Part shown: positions 60,103 to 64,000 of the stretch, in pieces
Layout of the letters: each line of letters opens with the position of its first letter
Position numbering within the stretch: the first letter of the stretch is position 1
Source of the DNA: Phytohabitans aurantiacus
GTDB taxonomy: Bacteria; Actinomycetota; Actinomycetes; Mycobacteriales; Micromonosporaceae
DNA length: 64,000 nucleotides
Assembly: GCF_027923225.1 (NCBI RefSeq)
Contig: NZ_BSDI01000003.1
Coordinates: 112,086-176,085 of the forward strand
Direction of reading: 5' to 3'
Notes under the pieces: model-generated
Database searches by the model: none
Seen by the model: only the letters and a program-made list of their open reading frames with translations
Told to the model about the DNA's origin: nothing
Translations under genes and position numbers: made by a program

Positions 60103-60545
60103 CCCCGCAGTCCTCGCGGCAGCTGACCGCACACGACACGTGCTCGCTGGCTAGGCCTCGGCGACGCTGAGGAATTTGCTCATGCCATTGACGCCATGAC
60201 TGGAGGTGTCCGTTGCAGCCCCGAGCTGGGATTCGTCGGGTCGGACATGCCTGTCATGAACGTGTCGTGCGGTTCGTAGCGGAGCCGGCTGGGATAGCGG
60301 CTCCTGGCGCCGGCGTTAACCAATTGGCGTTGTGATCAGCCGAGTGCGCCGACGTGAGCTACTCGGCTGAGCCGCTGGGACCGCGCCTTCATGTGTGCCG
60401 AGTCCACATGGGCCGCGTGATAGTTAACTACCGTTATCGCGGTCGGCATGATGGATGTGTGGGGGCATGTGCGGCGGCAGCGTCCGTTCAGTGACGGTGC
60501 ACGACGGTGGTCGGCACCCGAACCAAACTCTTGAGGAGGCCGCGC
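60103..60545. other. Intergenic region before the NACHT gene
   Basis: About 440 bp without a convincing gene. A perfect 10-bp palindrome TAGTTAACTA lies at 60421-60430 in a locally AT-rich stretch, a possible operator or promoter element for the NACHT gene. The ribosome binding site GAGGAG at 60534-60539 precedes its ATG. Confidence 0.45.
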
Positions 60546-63500
60546 ATGGCCAAGACGCTGAGCTACACCGACGCCGCGCGACTGCTCGGTGGGCAGAACA
60601 GCTCCGTCGTTACTGCGCTCGACCAGATCACCGGAGGGCTAATGCTGGCGGCGGTGCCGGCTTTCCCTGCGGTGCTCGGCTGGTTCGACGCAAAGGCCGA
60701 GTTCGTCCGGCTCGGCCACGAGCTGGTGCGCGCGTTCACAGAGCGGCATGCGGGCCTGTCCCGGTACGGCCGAACGCAGCGAATCGAGGCTGCGCTGTCC
60801 GTGCTGGTAGTGACCGCGTACTTCGAAGAGTTGGCTGCGACGGACTTGCCGTTCCGCTTCGCAGACCTCGAACTGACCCGTAGAGAGCAGCAGGCACTCG
60901 CGTCAGCCGCGGATCGCGACGCTGCTGGAGACGTAGCTGCGGCTGGCCTGGCCTACCCAGTGCCGTTGCCGCGGCCCTATGAGTCCGACGAGCGGTTCCG
61001 TCAGCGACTGGTGGCCTACTACGGGGACCTGTCGGCGGCTGTGATCTCGTTCATTCGGGGCCTGACAATCGGCGACCGGCTGACCGAGACCGCCCAGCAG
61101 CGGACTGTGGCAGTGTTCGATGGTCTGAGCGAGCGGGCAATCGAGCGATACGTCGAACTGTCCGACCGGCTTGCTGTCGATTTCCCCGAGGTGGCGCTGT
61201 GGTCGGCACGCCGGGGTCAGGCAGCCACGCGGGCGGAGGTGCGGGACGTCGGAGAGGCACTGGCGGGGGTACATCGCTTGCTTACCGACATCTCAACCGG
61301 CCGGGTTCCCGACGAGCGACGGGCGGGATTGGCCACAGCCTACCGGTCTGCGTTGGGTCGCCCCATCGTTGAGTCCACCGACGCTCCGCCCGGGCTGCGG
61401 ATCCCAACGCTGGCACAGGCTTACGTGGAGCCTCTGTTCCGGGTCGCAGAGGTCGGAACCGGCGTCCGGCCGAGCGACGAGCAGTGGTGGGCCGAGCAGC
61501 CGATCCGGGCCGATCTTGAGGAGTTCATTACCGGGTACCTGACCTCGCCACAGGCGATGGTCGCACCGCTCCTAGCGCTCGGCCAGCCGGGATCGGGAAA
61601 GTCGGTGCTCACCACGGTGTTGGCCGCCCAACTACCGGAGGCCGACTTCCTCCCGATCCGGGTCGTCCTGCGCGAGGTACCGGCGGACGCGGACCTCCAG
61701 GATCAAATCGAGCACGCGGTCCGGGCGGCTACTGGCGAGCGGCTGGAGTGGCCTGCTTTGGTCCGCTCCGCCGTGGATGCCCTGCCGGTTGTGCTGCTGG
61801 ACGGGTTCGACGAGCTACTCCAGGCGACCGGGGTTAGCCAGACCGACTACCTAATGAAGATCGCTCAATTTCAGCGCAGGGAAGCTGTTCAGGGTCGACC
61901 GTTGGCGGTCGTAGTAACCAGTCGCACTAGCGTCGCAGATAGGGCTCGGTCACCTGAGGACACGGTCGCGCTGCGCCTGGAGCCATTCGATGATGATCGT
62001 GTTGCGGCGTGGCTGGCTACCTGGAACGCCGCCAACGCGCAAGGCTTCGCCTCTCTCGGGCTCGCCCCGCTGCCCGCGGCTGCAGTGCTGCGCCACCGGG
62101 ATCTGGCCAGGCAGCCGCTGCTGCTGATGATGCTCGCCCTGTACGACGCGGACGGCAACGCGTTGCAGCGGATCGCGGGCGAGATAGGGCGTGGCGAGTT
62201 GTACACGCGGCTGCTCCGAAACTTTGCCGCGCGGGAGGTAACCAAGCATCGGCCTGGGCTGGACGAGCAGGATCTGGACCAGGCGGTTGAGGAAGAACTG
62301 CACAGGCTATCGGTCGTAGGCCTGGCAATGTTCAATCGGGGCACTCAGTGGATCACTGAGGCGGATCTGGAGGGCGACTTCACAGCCTTCTTCGGCTCGA
62401 CGCCGACACCGGACCGTCCCGGTCTGCGCGCGCCGCTAGGCGCGGCGGAGACCATGCTAGGCCGATTCTTCTTCGTCCACCGCTCGCAGGCGTTCCGAGA
62501 CGACGTTGAGCTACGGACATATGAGTTCCTTCACGCGACGTTCGGTGAGTTTCTAGTGGCCCGGCTGGCATGGCTGGCGCTACGGGAGATCGCGGCTCGG
62601 GAGGCCGCATCGACGTTCGCACTGAGCCCTGCGGCAGCCGATGACGACAGGCTTCACGCGCTGCTCTCGTTCGCGCCGCTGTCAAACAGCGCACCAATTC
62701 TGGCCTTTATTGCGGAACATGCTGAGGGTCTACCGCTCGCCGAGCGAGGCAAAATGGTCGACCTAGCCGTTCGGTTGTTTCGCGCCGCCCACCAGCCTCG
62801 GCCACTGCGTGCCCATGCTGGGTACGAGCCCCGCCGCTTGCCCGTCACTACTCGGCATGCGGTGTACAGCGTCAACCTTGTGCTGCTGGCCGTCTGCATA
62901 GCAGAGTCGCTAACCGGTGCCGAACTGTTCGGTCCTCATACCGATCGGGTGGGCGCATGGCACCGTGAGGCACTGCTCTGGCGCTCACAACTTGGCAGTG
63001 AGGACTGGTCCGGGATCGGGCATGTGCTAGGGCTCCACCGAGTATGGGACGGCAGCCAGCGCGACGTGCGGCTTGAACTAGCCACCGGCGACATCAAGCC
63101 GCCCCCAATCGACCCGGCGTGGACGTACGACCTGCGGGATGCGCGGGACCGGATCGATGTGTATGCGCAGCACAGCCCGGACGTACTGAACCGTAAGGGA
63201 TACCTGCAATGCGGGAATCTTGATGACGTTGCTCTGCATGCGTTGGCGCCGCTGCTCAGTCACCTCGGCACAACGGTGAACACATACGTCGAGTCGGGTG
63301 ATGAAGGATACGTCTCGGCCGCGCATGCACTGTTGAACGCCTGGCTACTTCCGCTCCACACGGCGACTAACGAGGAACGACGCAGGGCGTACCTGCGGTG
63401 CATTGGGATTGCGGCAATGCTAGCGTCTGTCGACGAGCAGACTCGTTACGTCCAATTTCTGCTCGACCGCCTTGCCACGGATCCCGGCGCAGATTCGTCT

Positions 63501-63872
63501 TTGGTTGTCAGCGTGCTAACGCTAATCAGGAATTCCCCGACCCTTGAGATAAACGAGGAGGTAAAGGCAGCCGCCGCCCGCTGCGGCCTGACAGTTCTGG
63601 ACCAACCCCCGTCCGAAGGCACGTCGGACGACGAGCAGGTTTCCTACGTACTGCTTGCCCTGCTCTCGTGGCCCTCCGAACAGGACTCTTTGCCGGTCGC
63701 GCAGGCGTGGATACGGCTGGCGGAACTCGGCTTCTTTATCGAAGATCATCATGTCGACGGCTGGCCAGCGTGGCCTGAGCTGACCGAGCGTCTGGTCCGC
63801 GCCACCCGGCGCGCCCGCCAACGGGCACGGACAGCGGCCCGACGAGCGACTGTTAGTCGACGTCGGCCTTGA
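60546..63872 (+). CDS. NACHT-domain STAND NTPase (putative defence NLR)
   Basis: 1108 residues from ATG 60546 with GAGGAG upstream; a start at 60507 lacks such a site. The N-terminal ~270 residues are helical (KTLSYTDAARLLGGQNSSVV, RLGHELVRAFTERHAGLSRY), resembling the 'NACHT N-terminal helical' domains. The NTPase core has Walker A ALGQPGSGKSVL (about 342-353), Walker B VVLLDGFDELL (about 415-425), a SRTSVAD sensor and RQPLLLMML helix. The long C-terminal part (about 650-1100) is helical and may be the ligand-sensing region. Bacterial NACHT proteins act as phage sensors that trigger cell death; no separate effector gene follows. Adjacent to the phosphorothioation island. Confidence 0.85.
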   Translation: MAKTLSYTDAARLLGGQNSSVVTALDQITGGLMLAAVPAFPAVLGWFDAKAEFVRLGHELVRAFTERHAGLSRYGRTQRIEAALSVLVVTAYFEELAATDLPFRFADLELTRREQQALASAADRDAAGDVAAAGLAYPVPLPRPYESDERFRQRLVAYYGDLSAAVISFIRGLTIGDRLTETAQQRTVAVFDGLSERAIERYVELSDRLAVDFPEVALWSARRGQAATRAEVRDVGEALAGVHRLLTDISTGRVPDERRAGLATAYRSALGRPIVESTDAPPGLRIPTLAQAYVEPLFRVAEVGTGVRPSDEQWWAEQPIRADLEEFITGYLTSPQAMVAPLLALGQPGSGKSVLTTVLAAQLPEADFLPIRVVLREVPADADLQDQIEHAVRAATGERLEWPALVRSAVDALPVVLLDGFDELLQATGVSQTDYLMKIAQFQRREAVQGRPLAVVVTSRTSVADRARSPEDTVALRLEPFDDDRVAAWLATWNAANAQGFASLGLAPLPAAAVLRHRDLARQPLLLMMLALYDADGNALQRIAGEIGRGELYTRLLRNFAAREVTKHRPGLDEQDLDQAVEEELHRLSVVGLAMFNRGTQWITEADLEGDFTAFFGSTPTPDRPGLRAPLGAAETMLGRFFFVHRSQAFRDDVELRTYEFLHATFGEFLVARLAWLALREIAAREAASTFALSPAAADDDRLHALLSFAPLSNSAPILAFIAEHAEGLPLAERGKMVDLAVRLFRAAHQPRPLRAHAGYEPRRLPVTTRHAVYSVNLVLLAVCIAESLTGAELFGPHTDRVGAWHREALLWRSQLGSEDWSGIGHVLGLHRVWDGSQRDVRLELATGDIKPPPIDPAWTYDLRDARDRIDVYAQHSPDVLNRKGYLQCGNLDDVALHALAPLLSHLGTTVNTYVESGDEGYVSAAHALLNAWLLPLHTATNEERRRAYLRCIGIAAMLASVDEQTRYVQFLLDRLATDPGADSSLVVSVLTLIRNSPTLEINEEVKAAAARCGLTVLDQPPSEGTSDDEQVSYVLLALLSWPSEQDSLPVAQAWIRLAELGFFIEDHHVDGWPAWPELTERLVRATRRARQRARTAARRATVSRRRP

Positions 63873-63928
63873 GGGCGTTGGCCTCATGACGTGAGGGTCG
63901 TAGTCTCGGAGCGTTATTCAGAACGTGG

Positions 63929-64000
63929 TTATCCCCAGGTTCGGTAGATCTCCAGTCCGGTGACGGTGCGTAGGACTTCGGGAAAGTCGGTGAGGCGTCC
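63929..64000 (-). CDS. C-terminal end of a protein entering from the right edge
   Basis: Twenty-three codons on the minus strand end in TAA at 63929-63931. They read as the C-terminal RLTDFPEVLRTVTGLEIY followed by RTWG. The composition is protein-like and the frame is open to the window edge. The sequence is too short to assign; a transposase end is possible. Confidence 0.4.
   Translation of the reverse strand, partial: GRLTDFPEVLRTVTGLEIYRTWG

Noticed and set aside
60421..60430. TAGTTAACTA palindrome as a separate finding
   Set aside because: A 10-bp palindrome in an AT-rich stretch is not rare enough alone, so it is noted only with the intergenic region.
1..64000. CRISPR arrays
   Set aside because: No series of regularly spaced identical repeats was seen at any scale, and no cas genes are present.

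Overview
The window is chromosomal DNA of a high-G+C actinobacterium, most likely a member of the Micromonosporaceae. The family assignment is an inference from the galU-glp-rimJ-sepX core locus, the frequent GTG starts with GTGA/ATGA stop-start overlaps, the GATCAAGGGC-type palindromic repeats and the many secreted and sensor proteins. No ribosomal RNA or phylogenetic marker lies in the window, so the genus is open.

Region 1 (1 to about 28 kb) is mostly core-like sequence. It begins with a truncated membrane protein and small envelope proteins. An SAF-domain gene follows, bracketed by a long GC-rich inverted repeat that also encloses two perfect DnaA boxes. Next come fmdB-like, 5-formyl-THF cyclo-ligase, a diguanylate cyclase, galU, a gephyrin-like moeA paralogue, a GNAT enzyme and the divisome membrane protein SepX/GlpR, then tRNA-Ala(CGC). 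Redox and hydrolase genes follow, then a secreted FG-GAP protein, a decayed GH15 glucoamylase, a two-component system divergent from an efflux operon, a DUF4097 gene, a lytic polysaccharide monooxygenase with a CelR/CebR-like operator, and a large secreted trypsin-like protease with Ig-like and P-domain repeats.

Region 2 (about 28 to 40.5 kb) is a decayed mobile-element zone around one intact unknown operon. It holds an internally deleted TOTE-type primase/helicase gene, a dead tyrosine integrase between two degenerate 19-bp copies of a tRNA-Arg anticodon arm, and a broken group II intron whose reverse transcriptase pieces lie in opposite orientations. Between integrase and intron sits a tightly packed six-gene minus-strand operon of lower G+C. 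It encodes a membrane-anchored helical protein, a SAMHD1-like HD hydrolase, a methylase-like protein with a changed catalytic motif, a ThiL/PurM-like ATP-binding enzyme, a pyruvate-kinase-like protein and a HIT protein. I do not recognise this combination as a described system; it is my leading candidate for something new.

Region 3 (40.5 to 45.4 kb) carries two tandem NarL-type sensor kinases and their response regulator. The second kinase is disrupted by a +1 frameshift and an in-frame stop.

Region 4 (45.7 to 64 kb) is a defence island. The plus strand encodes a cysteine desulfurase, a DUF4007 protein, a 1195-residue ATPase and a PAPS-reductase-like PP-loop enzyme, matching SspABCD single-strand DNA phosphorothioation. 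A phosphorothioation-associated methyltransferase follows. Divergently, an SF2 helicase, a GHKL ATPase and a phospholipase-D-like protein form the likely restriction arm; no SspE-type gene is present. A NACHT STAND NTPase closes the island. Together these genes would mark self DNA with sulfur and attack unmarked DNA, with the NACHT protein as a possible additional sensor.
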